A stretch of DNA of 21,805 nt from Pleurotus ostreatus/Saccharomyces cerevisiae fusant (taxonomy: Eukaryota > Opisthokonta). Positions 10,684-21,198 of this stretch are shown here, piece after piece. Under the pieces are notes generated by a model, which was not told where the DNA came from, searched no databases, and worked only from the letters and a program-made list of their open reading frames with translations. Both the position numbers and the translations under genes were made by a program. How positions within the stretch are numbered: position 1 is the first letter of the stretch; each line of letters opens with the position of its first letter. Location: NCBI GenBank assembly GCA_024196135.1, contig JAMQCK010000481.1, positions 1 through 21,805 of the forward strand. The letters are read 5' to 3'.

Positions 10684-11609
10684 CTATGGCTTTGCAGCGC
10701 CGTGAGCGATGACCTTGGTCAGTTCTAAAGTCGATGTCAGCAAGTGCTGCAATGACGGTGACGCAGAGGTGCACTTACGCGGCAACTTGATGCTTTCTTG
10801 CACCACGGTAGCCTCGATGTGGTTGTCCGGGTTTGGTGGGACAGCGACGACGTCCCCAGTCGTTGTCCAGCCCAGCTTCTCGACGTACGCGTCGAGCTCG
10901 GCACCTGTGACGAGCGTTTAGCACGACGACACCGTAGAACGAGATGCACACATACCGCTCAGATCGAGGTACGTCCCTAGCCTCTCCTTCGAGATCTTCG
11001 TAAACGTCGCCTTCACCGCGCGGATCGCCACCTCCCGGATCGCGTCTTCAAACCCGACGCACTCGACGGTGTAGTTGTCGCGCAGTGTCTCGCACTCCGA
11101 GGACCGGTACGCCGTCCAGAAGGCAGGGAAGCGGCAGCGGTAGAGGAAGTCATGGAGGCCCTTGAGCACAGGAAGGAGGGTGGGGAGGGGGTCGGGCTCG
11201 TCGAGCGAGGCATTGGGGGGCCGTTCGTCGAGGAGAGAGATGCAAAGGTTGAAGTCGGGCCCGGGGACGGCAGTGAGGGCCTTGAGGAGGACGTTCACGA
11301 CGACATCGGGGTTGTAAAGCTCGGGATTGAATTGGTAGCTGAATAGCAAGGTGAGATGGGTAGATGAATATGAGGGGGAAGACGCACAGCTTCAAAATCG
11401 CCAAGTTGGCCATGCAGTCATACTCCTGCGACCGGATCTGGTGGTAGAGGTAGTCCTCCAGGATGCCGACATTGGAGGGGTTGTACCGGTCTGCATTGCC
11501 CAGATTAAATTCCCAGATGGACGCGATGGATATCAAAGTGCTCACCGACGCCAGAGACAAGGTTCTCGATGAGCTCGGTGCGCGTCGCGGGGGTGTGCCA
11601 GGTCGCCAT
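10684..11609 (-). CDS. EIF3K: Eukaryotic translation initiation factor 3 subunit K
   Basis: A PCI-type subunit of the eIF3 complex acting in the cytoplasm at translation initiation. Minus-strand exons 11609-11546, 11490-11388, 11338-10956, 10904-10779 and 10724-10684 give 238 aa, in the usual 215-240 range. The protein starts MATWHTPATRTELIENLVSG and continues DRYNPSNVGILEDYLYHQ. Family-like landmarks are the helical repeats around ANLAILKLYQFNPELYN and FPAFWTAYRSSECETLRDNY, then the winged-helix part VGFEDAIREVAIRAV to ERLGTYLDLSGAELDAYV. The C terminus is QLTKVIAHGAAKP. All introns are 49-55 nt, and each junction restores protein continuity. The start ATG has an A-rich 5' context. The gene is head-to-head with the WDR5 homologue and tail-to-tail with the transporter. 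The small size plus these motifs separates it from other PCI proteins such as CSN8 or Rpn12. Confidence 0.93.
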
Positions 11610-11720
11610 TTTGATTGCGGAGGGAGGGAAGGAGGACCGAAAATTTGGCACAGCCACCAACGGGCTCCCTTTGTTTTCCTTTTACGCGCATCGACGCGAC
11701 GCGTCTTCTTGATCTCGACC
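11610..11720. promoter_or_regulatory. Shared divergent promoter of eIF3k and WDR5 homologue
   Basis: Only 111 bp separate the two divergent start codons, so both promoters and both 5' leaders must lie here or overlap the opposite gene. No TATA box is visible, which fits housekeeping promoters. The WDR5-side start has the strong context GACCATGGCG. Confidence 0.7.
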
Positions 11721-13197
11721 ATGGCGGACGCGATGGACGTCGACGGCGGCGCGACGACAAATGGCAATGAGGACGTGGTGAAGGAGGAGCCGGTGCCATC
11801 GCCGGTGCCCCCGCCAGCGGCGAAGACGGTGGTCACTCGTTCGCTTATGCCCATTGCTGCTACGATTATCACGACTGAGGAGGCGGGGCCCAGTAAGGCT
11901 CCCCAACCTAAGGAAGAGGAAGAGGAGGAGGGCCCGAAGCCCATCCCCTACGACCCCAACAAGCCCCACTACACGACGCGCTACATCTTGACGGGGCACG
12001 CCCGTTCGATCTCGGCGGTCAAGTTCAGTCCGAACGGAAAGCTGCTCGCATCCTGTGGTGAGTGATACTCCCTGCCGCTCTACGCATGTATTTGACGCGG
12101 GAAACTTAAGCAAGCCGCCGACAAGACGATCAAGATATGGGATCCCGAGATTGGGGAGATCGTGCATACCTTGAAGGGCCACGAGGAGGGCATATCGGAC
12201 ATAGCGTGGTCCAGCGACGGCCAGTACATCGCAAGCGCGTCGGATGACAAGACGGTCAGGATATGGAGCGTCGCGGATGTGAGTGTGGTATGAAGTGCTT
12301 AGTGCGCGTCTGACGTGGTCTGCAGGCCAAGGAAGTGAAGCGGTTGATAGGGCATACGAACTTCGTGTTCTGTGTCGCTTACAACCCGGCGGGCAATCTC
12401 ATTGTCTCTGGAGGGTTTGACGAGACTATACGGATATGGGACGCGTCGAAGGGTGAGTATAGTCGGCGCTGTGCGTGCCCGGAAACTGACGACTTGCACG
12501 CAGGCAAATTCGTTCGCTTCATGCCTGCGCATTCCGACCCCGTCACCTCTGTCGGCTTCAGCCATGACGGGACCATGATCGTATCCTGCGCTATGGATGG
12601 CTTGATGTATGTCTTCGCCGCCGCAGCGCTGCTTCGCCATACTGACTCGCCGTCAGACGCATATGGGACACGGAGTCCGGCCAGTGTCTGAAGACCCTCG
12701 TCGACGATGATAATCCCATCTGGTACGCATTCTCTACCCCCTCGTGTGCCTCCTTCCCACTTACATGCTCATCCCGCACCCAGCTCGCACGTCCGCTTCA
12801 CGCCCAATTCCAAATTTGTTCTCGCCTCGACGCAGGACTCGACGGTGCGGCTATGGAACTACCACGCCTCGCGGCCCGCGAAGACGTACACTGGGCATGT
12901 GAATCGCACGTACTGCATTCCGTCCTGTTTCGCGACCAGCCGGATGGGCGAGCGGTTGGTGCTGAGCGGGAGTGAGGACGCGAGGGTGTACATCTGGGAT
13001 CTGCAGTCGAGGCAGTTGGTGCAGGTGCTTGAAGGGCACAAGGATGTCGTGTTGGGGGTTTCGGTAAGTCATTACAGTCTGTTCGAGATCCAACTCGTTG
13101 ACACGGTCTTCAGGTGCACCCCACGAAATGTATGCTGGCTACCGCCGCGATGGAGAAGGATCTGACGATTCGGATATGGGAGGATACTTTGACGTGA
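11721..13197 (+). CDS. SWD3: WDR5/Swd3-like WD40 protein of the COMPASS complex
   Basis: Scaffold WD40 protein of SET1/MLL histone H3 Lys4 methyltransferase complexes in the nucleus. Exons 11721-12057, 12115-12278, 12326-12452, 12504-12606, 12657-12722, 12784-13063 and 13114-13197 give 386 aa. Residues 1 to about 80 are Pro/Glu-rich and likely disordered. Seven WD repeats follow: [97 protein letters not shown] and a C-terminal TIRIWED. The connecting phrases LVDDDNP, AHSDPV, KTYTGH and [14 protein letters not shown] are characteristic of WDR5 rather than of other WD40 proteins. Pro312 sits where I recall human WDR5 having Phe263. All introns are 47-61 nt. The exact yeast-type name is inferred; WDR5 family membership is secure. 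Confidence 0.93.
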
Positions 13198-13405
13198 CAT
13201 CGGGCGATTCTTTCGAGTGATGTGGTTAGGATGAGCCATCGTTGTTCCCTACTAGTCTTGTGCTATTGTATACCTGCGCTCTTGCGCCTGAAAGTGCAAC
13301 CTCTGCCACAATAGCGTCCGAATGACAAAGCCAGAGTCAAGTTCGGAGCGCCGGTTCCAGGATCTTCTGGTGCTGTCCACGTGCTGCGCGTCACATGTGC
13401 GGGGT

Positions 13406-13412
13406 TATATAA
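13406..13412 (+). promoter_or_regulatory. TATA box of the polyubiquitin gene
   Basis: TATATAA lies 82 bp upstream of the polyubiquitin ATG. A pyrimidine-rich likely start region follows at about 13437-13455. A CACGTG E-box sits just upstream at 13378-13383. This is the clearest core promoter in the window and fits a strongly expressed, stress-inducible gene. Confidence 0.75.
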
Positions 13413-14803
<1,391 letters not shown>

Positions 14804-15034
14804 GGATGTTGCTTGATATAGACCCGTATTTTGTACACTACCACCTACACGTCGTATAACGCATCATCATGATTCTGGGAAGGATATCGCTGTGTAAGTT
14901 TTGCAATGCTTGCTTGAGTTACATGCTTGCTGTGGCGCATGAATGTTCGATGGTGAATGAGGTGAGCGATGTTAACCGCTTGCGGTGGCTTGACACCGCT
15001 TCGTTATATTCTTTCGCACCTTGCTCCTTCTCAA

Positions 15035-15125
15035 GGGCTTGTGGTACAGTGGTAGCACGTTCGCTTAGCATCACTTTGAGTCACGTGCTTGCGAAAGGTC
15101 CTGGGTTCAATTCCCAGCAAGTCCA
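15035..15125 (+). tRNA. tRNA-Ala(AGC) with a 19-nt intron
   Basis: Acceptor arms GGGCTTG and CAAGTCC pair with one G-T wobble. The T arm is CTGGG-TTCAATT-CCCAG, and the D region contains GTGGTACAGTGGTAGCAC. The anticodon stem TTCGC/GCGAA forms only after removing 15071-15089 (19 nt), inserted after A37. The loop is TTAGCAT with anticodon AGC (15067-15069). The mature length is 72 nt with discriminator A. It lies between the polyubiquitin 3' region and the 3' end of the minus-strand membrane-protein gene. Confidence 0.95.
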
Positions 15126-15127
15126 TG

Positions 15128-15132
15128 TTTTT
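15128..15132 (+). terminator. RNA polymerase III terminator of tRNA-Ala
   Basis: A run of five T three bases after the tRNA 3' end is a standard Pol III stop. A longer T run at about 15177-15183 could act as a backup. Confidence 0.75.
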
Positions 15133-15287
15133 GCGTTTGTTTCATCTTGCGTGCCACCCCAGGCTATGTAGACAGGTTTTTTTGTTAGGCAAACATATGA
15201 ACCTCGTTCAGCACCACTTGTGCGCTCCGAATACATCATCAAGACTAAGATAAGATTATGGATGGTTATGATACAGCGACACGAGAC

Positions 15288-17711
15288 CTAGTAGTGACTA
15301 GGCCCATCATATTCTTTGTGAGGCGCCCATTCTGTCGAAGGGGACGGTAATGGTGATAGTTGAGTATCCTCTTCTCGCCACTTGTATGTAGGGGTGGATG
15401 GCTCGGGCGACATAGGCGATAGCGTGAGCACGGCTTGTCCGCCAGGCGGACACATAGATGCTCGGACATCGGGTTGTATGACGAACATGCCCGCGAGACG
15501 CAGGTCGTCCTCGTTTGGATGCTCGACGCGACCGATCTTGCTGAGTACTTCTGGTCGGCCGCGTACGAACCAGATGAGCTGGAGAAGACCGAGCGAGTCC
15601 AGCACGTCGACGGCACCTACGGTCCGAGACTCGCGCGGGCGTACGAGCAGCGCATTTGTGGCCATGAGAAGCAATGATACGGCCAGGCCGACGGCTACAG
15701 GTGTCAAATTGAGCTGGGTAGAAAATTAGTAGGGGGCTCTGAAGATATCAAAGCGGACCCACATGAAGTCGTTGCACGGCCTCTGGGACCACGATAGGCT
15801 TCGTAGTCGAACGTTGTATCGAGTATTGGTCTTGATTATTGACCTGATTGACTGCACATTCGCGGTCAGGGTACAGAAGCGCGAGACGAAATGAGGAGCG
15901 CACAAGACCAGAAGTACGACGCCACCAGTCGACTCAATGCATTCTCGACGTTGTGCAACTGAACGCGACCGCGCGAAGCGTGTATCTCCGACCACCCAGG
16001 TAGCTTCAGACCCAGATACGAGATGATATACCTACAAGGCGGTGAGCATGGCTTCGCAGCGCTAACGACGCACAGTACTTCTCCATGAAGCCCAACTTAT
16101 CTTGGTCTGCCCCGCCGAGAGTGAAAGTGGTCATGAACTGATTACTGACGGCGGTACTCCACTGCACAGAATCAGGAGGTGAAGGACATACGGTAATGGT
16201 CGAGAGAGCATACCAAGTCCAGGATATTCAAGTCCCCCGGCGCCGGGGGATCTTGAGGCTGCCAAGCCGACAAACTCGAGCTGATAGACAGATGTGGAAT
16301 CTGGCCGTCCAGGGGCAAACGCGTAGACGCAGAGATGTCGATGGTATGATTGTAGGCATACAAGTCACAGCCGAGCATGGTCATGTTAATCGGCATGCTC
16401 TGCTTGGTCGGAAACGTGATATTGGGCAGGACGGTCCCGGCGGAGTCTTCAACGTCGAAAGTACCGTACAAGTAGAAGCTACGGTTCGTCGCGGGGCTCA
16501 TGTCGTCGGAGGCACGGCCGGGAAACCCGAGAGCCATAGTATTGTTGGCTGCAAAGGTCAGTGAAGGCCAAAAAGTATACAAAGAATCAGACTTACGAAG
16601 TATAAACTTGACCTTGACGTTGCTTTGCTTTGTACCGTTGGGGTACACGTGCGAAATGTTGTAAAATGCTATCTGGTCACCCATGAAGATGCTCTGGCTC
16701 TCTATGTTGAAGTCACCGAGCGAGCCACAGGTCACGTTGAAGGTCGTCGCGTTGACGTTGACGGTATTGTTGCCCTCATTGAGCACTAGCTGGTCGTACA
16801 TGGTTGATTGCGCCAGACCGACTGTCTTGTCCGAGTCGAGAAGAACGACGTAAGGCAGCAGACTTGACGCGTCACTGAAGAGCGCCCTCGCCAGCGCCGA
16901 TGCGTCATCGTGAGAATTCTGGGTCTGCGTGCTAGACGTAGCGCGTGAGTGAGGAAGATATGAGGAGTTGTCCGAAGTGGACAACGTACTGCAACAAGCC
17001 ACCGACGTGAGGATACGCAGCTATGCTGCTCACGTCGGCCGGGTGGGGATAGGTCCCGACTTGGAGTGTGAACATAGCGGGGATCGTCACATGAAGGATC
17101 GCGGCGTTGACCAAGTAGCTCGCTATGCAAGCAATCGATCCCAGGGCGCTGCGTATCCTGCTCTGACCGTAGAGCGTCATGAGAGCAGATCCGAGGCCGA
17201 TCCACGAGTTGTACTCGTCGTGCATGGCAGTCAACGTCTGCTTGCTTGTCAACAGTCGCCGCAGAGCAAGTCGCTGGGTGAGCCAGATGAGCAAGGCGCC
17301 ATAGACCTGAAGGTGGGGGTTCAGTGATCGGATGATGGAAGATGAAGCGCAGCGCGCACCGTGGCGAAGACGGTCCCCGAGACAGTGATCGCAGTGGAAG
17401 TCAAGTCGTCGAACGTGCTGCTGGACAATGGGATCACGACCTCCTCCTCCAGATGGTAGACGCAGATTATGAGCAACGCAAGGTGCATCCCGACCAGGAA
17501 TCCATGCATCGCGTACGACAATCTTCGCAAAAAACGGACTTGGCTGATCGTGTCATTGAGCGAGGTCAGAAAGCGTTCGGCCGCGGCTGAATGTTTAAGT
17601 TAGCTTTGGTGCTCTTCAAGCAGGGACAGAAGGCTCACCTGAGAAGGAGCTCCAGCTGGACTGGGATCGTGGTGCGCGGGTCGGGCCCGCCGCATTAGTG
17701 GTGGAATTCAT
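15288..17711 (-). CDS. Multi-pass membrane protein of unknown function
   Basis: Minus-strand exons 17711-17639, 17586-17360, 17306-16990, 16931-16597, 16548-16214, 16161-16079, 16031-15904, 15851-15763 and 15713-15288 give 670 aa from the first internal ATG. Membrane segments lie near residues 52-68 (HGFLVGMHLALLIICVY), 91-110 (around VYGALLIWLTQ), 145-170 (IACIASYLVNAAILHV) and 530-553 (LNLTPVAVGLAVSLLLMATN). Between the third and fourth is an extracytoplasmic-looking region of about 350 residues rich in N-glycosylation sites (for example NVNATTFNVTC). After the last segment comes a cytosolic tail with LGLLQLIWFVRGRPEVL and LRLAGMFVIQPD. I know of similar anonymous proteins in wood-decay basidiomycetes but no function. 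All eight introns are 47-58 nt. The 5' end is unresolved: the frame is open and protein-like up to 17822 (including GYSVVSQTVTLSSSLR), then meets TAG at 17825-17823. Confidence 0.78.
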
Positions 17712-18038
17712 GAAGTTAGCTGGCGCTCCTGCATAGAAACAAACGAGTGACTGGGTGCTCGTCGCGCGCAGCGAGGAGGAAAGAGTGACGGTCTGAGACA
17801 CGACGGAGTATCCCTGAACGGTCTATCCATCGCCGAGCTGGGGAAGTCGGAGAAGCAATCAAGGCGTGTTCCCAGCACTTGAACATCATGCTCGTTTGCG
17901 TCAAGCAGGGTAGTGGCCGTGGGAAGACTAGTCGTGTATGTCCGTTTGGCCGTCGATATTCGAGCTTTAAGCTCTAGAAGATGGCGGTTTTTAAGTTATC
18001 CAGGGTACGCGAACGTGAACGCCACGGCGGAAAGGTAT

Positions 18039-18046
18039 CTTATATA
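18039..18046 (-). promoter_or_regulatory. Putative TATA box of the membrane-protein gene
   Basis: TATATAAG on the minus strand, about 150 bp upstream of the first ATG pair (17889-17884) that precedes the membrane-protein exons. Position and strand fit a core promoter for that gene. The TATA match is good, but the true translation start is uncertain. Confidence 0.5.
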
Positions 18047-18108
18047 GTATACCGAGATCCCCTTGCCTCTTTGGACTCGAAGCAAGGGTCGGGAGGTCTA
18101 GGACTTTG

Positions 18109-18133
18109 ACTAGCTTGAATTAACTAGCTTGAA
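18109..18133. repeat. Short direct repeat ACTAGCTTGAA
   Basis: Two identical 11-bp copies (18109-18119 and 18123-18133), 14 bp apart, lie between the promoter of the membrane-protein gene and the 3' end of its decayed copy. They may be a local duplication or a paired binding site; nothing decides between these. Confidence 0.5.
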
Positions 18134-18174
18134 GGATTATATACGGCGTTGTTGATAGCGAGGTCCTGGTACCG

Positions 18175-18664
18175 CTAGTGGTGACCTGATTCTTCGCCCA
18201 TCTCGGGTTTGCTTAGCTCCCAGTCAGAGGCAGGTGAGTGCAGTGGCACAGGCTGAAATTCAAAGTCTTCTTGCCATTTGTACGATGGCGTCGACGGCCC
18301 GGACCCGGAAGACGTCGCGAACGCCGGATAGTCCGACGCATGGACCTTTGGCTGGACGGCGAATAGGCCTGCTGGGCGCAGCTCATCCCCGGTCAGATTT
18401 TCAATGTGTCCCACGGTGTCGAGGACTTCCGGGCGGTCGCGCAAGAGCCATATGACCTGTAGCAGAGAGAGTCGAGGACGTCGGCGGCGCCTTTGAGACG
18501 CGATTCACGGGGGCGGACGAGCAGCGCGTTGGTCACCATGAGGAAGAACGACGTGAAGAGACCGACCACGACCGACGTTGAGTTGAGCTAGAGTCAGATT
18601 ACCGTCAAGAGGTTGCTCGCGTGAGGCCGATGCGTGGAGTCTGAACTTCCCAGCAGTTCAACAT
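18175..18664 (-). pseudogene. Decayed tandem copy of the membrane-protein gene
   Basis: Minus strand 18587-18175 matches the last exon of the neighbouring gene (15713-15288). The copy reads LNSTSVVVGLFTSFFLMVTN and NALLVRPRESR, then DVLDSL. The frame breaks at about 18466, where 2 nt stand in place of the 6 nt of the intact gene (net loss of 4). It resumes in another frame as LLQVIWLLRDRPEVL, ELRPAGLFAVQPKV and PSTPSYKWQEDF, to a TAG at 18177-18175. The acceptor CTCTAG before the exon is kept. About 75 nt upstream, 18664-18647 resembles the 5' end of the intact gene (ATGTT-AA-TGCTGGGAA, 16 of 18 bases). The copy therefore appears to have lost about 2 kb of middle exons. I see no other exons of this copy nearby. 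Confidence 0.75.
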
Positions 18665-19120
18665 GTCGGCTCCGCAGGATCACGTTACAAGGGTCACGGC
18701 ACGTGAGATTCGGTGTTTGCCGAAGCCACTTGCATGATGTTGAACTTGAAGCTTGAAGGTCGAATACACAGGTCGACTTGAGGTTGTGGGAAGGGATTGT
18801 ACTTACTCACCCCGTAGCAACTCAGCCTCCAAGTGTCGTATATTCGCATCGTATAGTAGCTCTGGTATGGGTGGAAGAGGCAGGATGCTGAGACTTGCTA
18901 GATGAGAGCGCGCCACCCTCGCACACGGCCATCGCGAAGGGTGGGGAGGAAATGTAACCTAGATCAGCGGCGCAAACGGTCTCAAGAGTGCTCACCGAGT
19001 CCCCCACGCCCAATCCGACCCTGTGTAAACGCGAAAGCGCACTCGCAAGACCGATGACGCTCCTCGCCTCGCTGGCATTCCGCAGTCGGTGGAGGGCGCG
19101 AAGTAAGATTTCGTGAGCGC

Positions 19121-19180
19121 GGTGGGAGACGTCGTTGGCGGGTGGGAGACGTCGTCGGCACGGTGGGAGTCGTCGTTGGC
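19121..19180. repeat. Three tandem copies of a 20-21 bp unit
   Basis: Units at 19121-19140, 19141-19161 and 19162-19180 follow the pattern GGTGGGAGACGTCGTTGGC with a few substitutions. They lie in the gene-poor spacer. Confidence 0.75.
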
Positions 19181-19693
19181 TTGGCGCGGCGGCAGTAAGG
19201 CGGCGTGTACAATGGCGAGGCGATGCGATAGATGCGGTGAACGGCGAGGGAGTGTGATGACTCAAGGCCAGGGAATGTGGCGAGTGGCGAGGCGATGCAG
19301 CAGAAGGACTCGATAGCGAGGAAGTAAGGCGAAAGAGCGCGAGGCGTTCGCCGCAGTCGAAAGAAGAAGCTATCGGGGCGTCCGGGATTTTCGTGCTGTG
19401 TCTGATGCGCTTCGAAGGTGATAGCCCCGAGGGTATCAATACCGTGCGCGCCAAAGCTTCGGATGGCTTGTAGGTTGGACACAGTAGGAAGAGCAGTAGC
19501 GTGGCAGAATAAGCAATGGGGCCATGCTATTGAGCAGCGCGGCCTGCTCGGACAGCCATCCTCGCAAGTCAGCGTCGTGGCTGACGATGAGGGCGCTGTT
19601 GACAACGTGAGGGACTTGCTAGTCGACTTCGACGACCCTATGCCTCTGGAGTGCGCGCTGGAGCGTCGCGCACGACGAGTGCTCACTGGTGGA

Positions 19694-19745
19694 TAGTTGA
19701 CTCCCTGTATGCTGGTTCATAGTCGACTCCCGGTATGCTGGTCCA
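19694..19745. repeat. Two tandem copies of a 26-bp unit
   Basis: Units 19694-19719 and 19720-19745 match at 23 of 26 bases. The shared core is GTATGCTGGT preceded by GACTCCC. Confidence 0.8.
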
Positions 19746-19899
19746 GGTCGTCGTCGTTTGGTCCCGGTAGACGATAGCTCCGTATCACTTCAGCACTCCA
19801 TAAGACCGCGCTGCGCATCTCGGAGGGACTCTCGTTCATGGAGGCATTGGGACCATTCCGCGTCCATGGAGCCATCCGCAGGATGGGTTCGGCGCCGAT

Positions 19900-19943
19900 A
19901 ATGGAAGAGGCGGATGAGGGCAATGGAAGGGGCGGATGAGGGC
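19900..19943. repeat. Two tandem copies of a 22-bp unit
   Basis: Units 19900-19921 and 19922-19943 differ at one base (21 of 22 match). Each contains GGCGGATGAGGGC. Confidence 0.85.
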
Positions 19944-20460
19944 ATCGGTCGTCATTGGTCGAGGGGGGAGCGGATGCATTGTGCATATGCATGATCGATA
20001 GGTAGATTTACGGGGGACCGTCTCGGTCGAGGGCAGCAATCAACCGCGTCCTTCATGGTGCCGATACGCGCCATCGCGCGCGCGGTGGCGAGTTGAAGAT
20101 ATACAAATTCGATGCGCGAACTTCGGGTGTGAAGAACGTGCGCCACTGCGTTGTGTTATGGCCGTGCGTTTGAGGATGGCGAGCGGGATACGGGGATCTC
20201 GGAATGGGTTGTGAGAACAGATGGGGGCTCGGGCGTCGTCACTTGCGTGAGGTGAGCAGAGCTGCGAAACGATAGGCCGCCCTGACGACTCACGGCTCAC
20301 GTTTCGGCGCAGGACGACAATGGCGCCGAAATTGCGGGTCTTTGGTGCTCCCCGCGGCTCGCGAAGAAGTTCGATCCCGCAGGCAATCTTCCTGTTCTCC
20401 ACACACCCCAGCGACTGCAGATTAGCCTTCCTGGGTGAGAGATATGCGCGCACCTTCGCG

Positions 20461-20480
20461 ATCGTCGTATTTACGACGAT
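20461..20480. repeat. Inverted repeat, 9-bp arms
   Basis: ATCGTCGTA and TACGACGAT are perfect inverted arms separated by TT. The size would suit a dimeric regulator site or a small hairpin, but no gene nearby gives it a role. Confidence 0.6.
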
Positions 20481-20693
20481 TTCTATACCGCACAGTCGGA
20501 GAGATATGGTGAGATCTCTTATCGGGACATCTTCGTTCGGCTAGCAGTGCTGTCAGCGTGCGGACTGGCAGCGCGCATGTGCAGCGGGTCGCAACAATAG
20601 AGAGGAGACTGGGGGAGGAGGAGACGGTTGATAGCAGCCATTTGAGGAGAAGGAAGGGAGAAACAAAGAGGCGCGCGCAGGCATGCTGCTTGC

Positions 20694-20781
20694 ATATGTA
20701 ACAACGTGCTCGGTGACTTCTGGCGTGTAGGGAGGCAACATATCGCTTGCCTCGCTTCCGGCGAATATGTAACGTGTTCGG
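20694..20781. repeat. Dispersed imperfect direct repeat
   Basis: ATATGTAAC followed by CGTG and TCGG occurs at 20694-20714 and at 20765-20781, about 71 bp apart. The first copy has three or four extra bases in the middle. It may be a remnant of a duplication. Confidence 0.4.
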
Positions 20782-21198
20782 GGAGATTGAGGAAAGGAAG
20801 TGTTGCCTATTATGTAGGAAAGAGGGCGGGTATCAGGTCTGAACGGCAGGCTGTTCGGCTGGGTTGTAGGGCCAGCCTCAATTGAGGCTTCTGCGGCGTG
20901 CCTGCGCCTCGCAAGAACCGCACGCTGTCGCACACGTCCGCGGCGGGCACGCCTGGAGTACGGGGGCTGGCCGGGACCGGGAGGAGAGAGCGTTCGGCGG
21001 GGGGAGGGGATGGGGTAAATAGAACATTGATGGGCGTCGGGACGAAGGCTTGGCGGGCGAGTGACGCCACGGGAGCGCGACGCGTGCTAGCATAATCTTA
21101 GCTCACTCTTATATCTCGCACCTGATGCAACCGATCCCTCTGACGCTGCCCTTTCACGACCCCGGGCGCGAGCCACATACCGTCGCCCACTCACCACC

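Larger units (their letters stand above)
18665..21198. other. Gene-poor spacer with short tandem duplications
   Basis: No gene can be supported in these 2.5 kb. Open frames reach 234 codons on the minus strand (18982-19686), but they overlap other long frames, are Ser/Arg/Pro-rich by composition, lack introns with protein continuity and resemble no family I know. The minus strand around 20320-20500 reads somewhat protein-like (EIVVNTTIAKVRAYLSPRKA) but cannot be extended into a model. No terminal inverted repeats, LTRs, transposase or reverse-transcriptase motifs were seen. Four repeat structures are listed separately. The last 100 bp should contain the promoter of the gene starting at 21199; a TATA-like CTTATATC lies near 21108. 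Confidence 0.55.

Noticed and set aside
13321..13380. Possible heat-shock element upstream of polyubiquitin
   Set aside because: Several TTC triplets occur, but not with the alternating 5-bp spacing of a true heat-shock element.
14869..15171. 100-codon frame overlapping tRNA-Ala
   Set aside because: Half of it translates the tRNA itself, and the remainder shows no coding character.
18822..19686. Two long overlapping minus-strand frames (210 and 234 codons) as a possible gene
   Set aside because: They occupy different frames of the same GC-rich repeat-bearing DNA, are Ser/Arg/Pro-rich, cross the tandem repeats, and match no family I recognise.
18588..21198. Transposable element remnant in the spacer
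   Set aside because: I searched by eye for terminal repeats, target-site duplications, and reverse-transcriptase, integrase or transposase motifs and saw none; only small tandem duplications are present.
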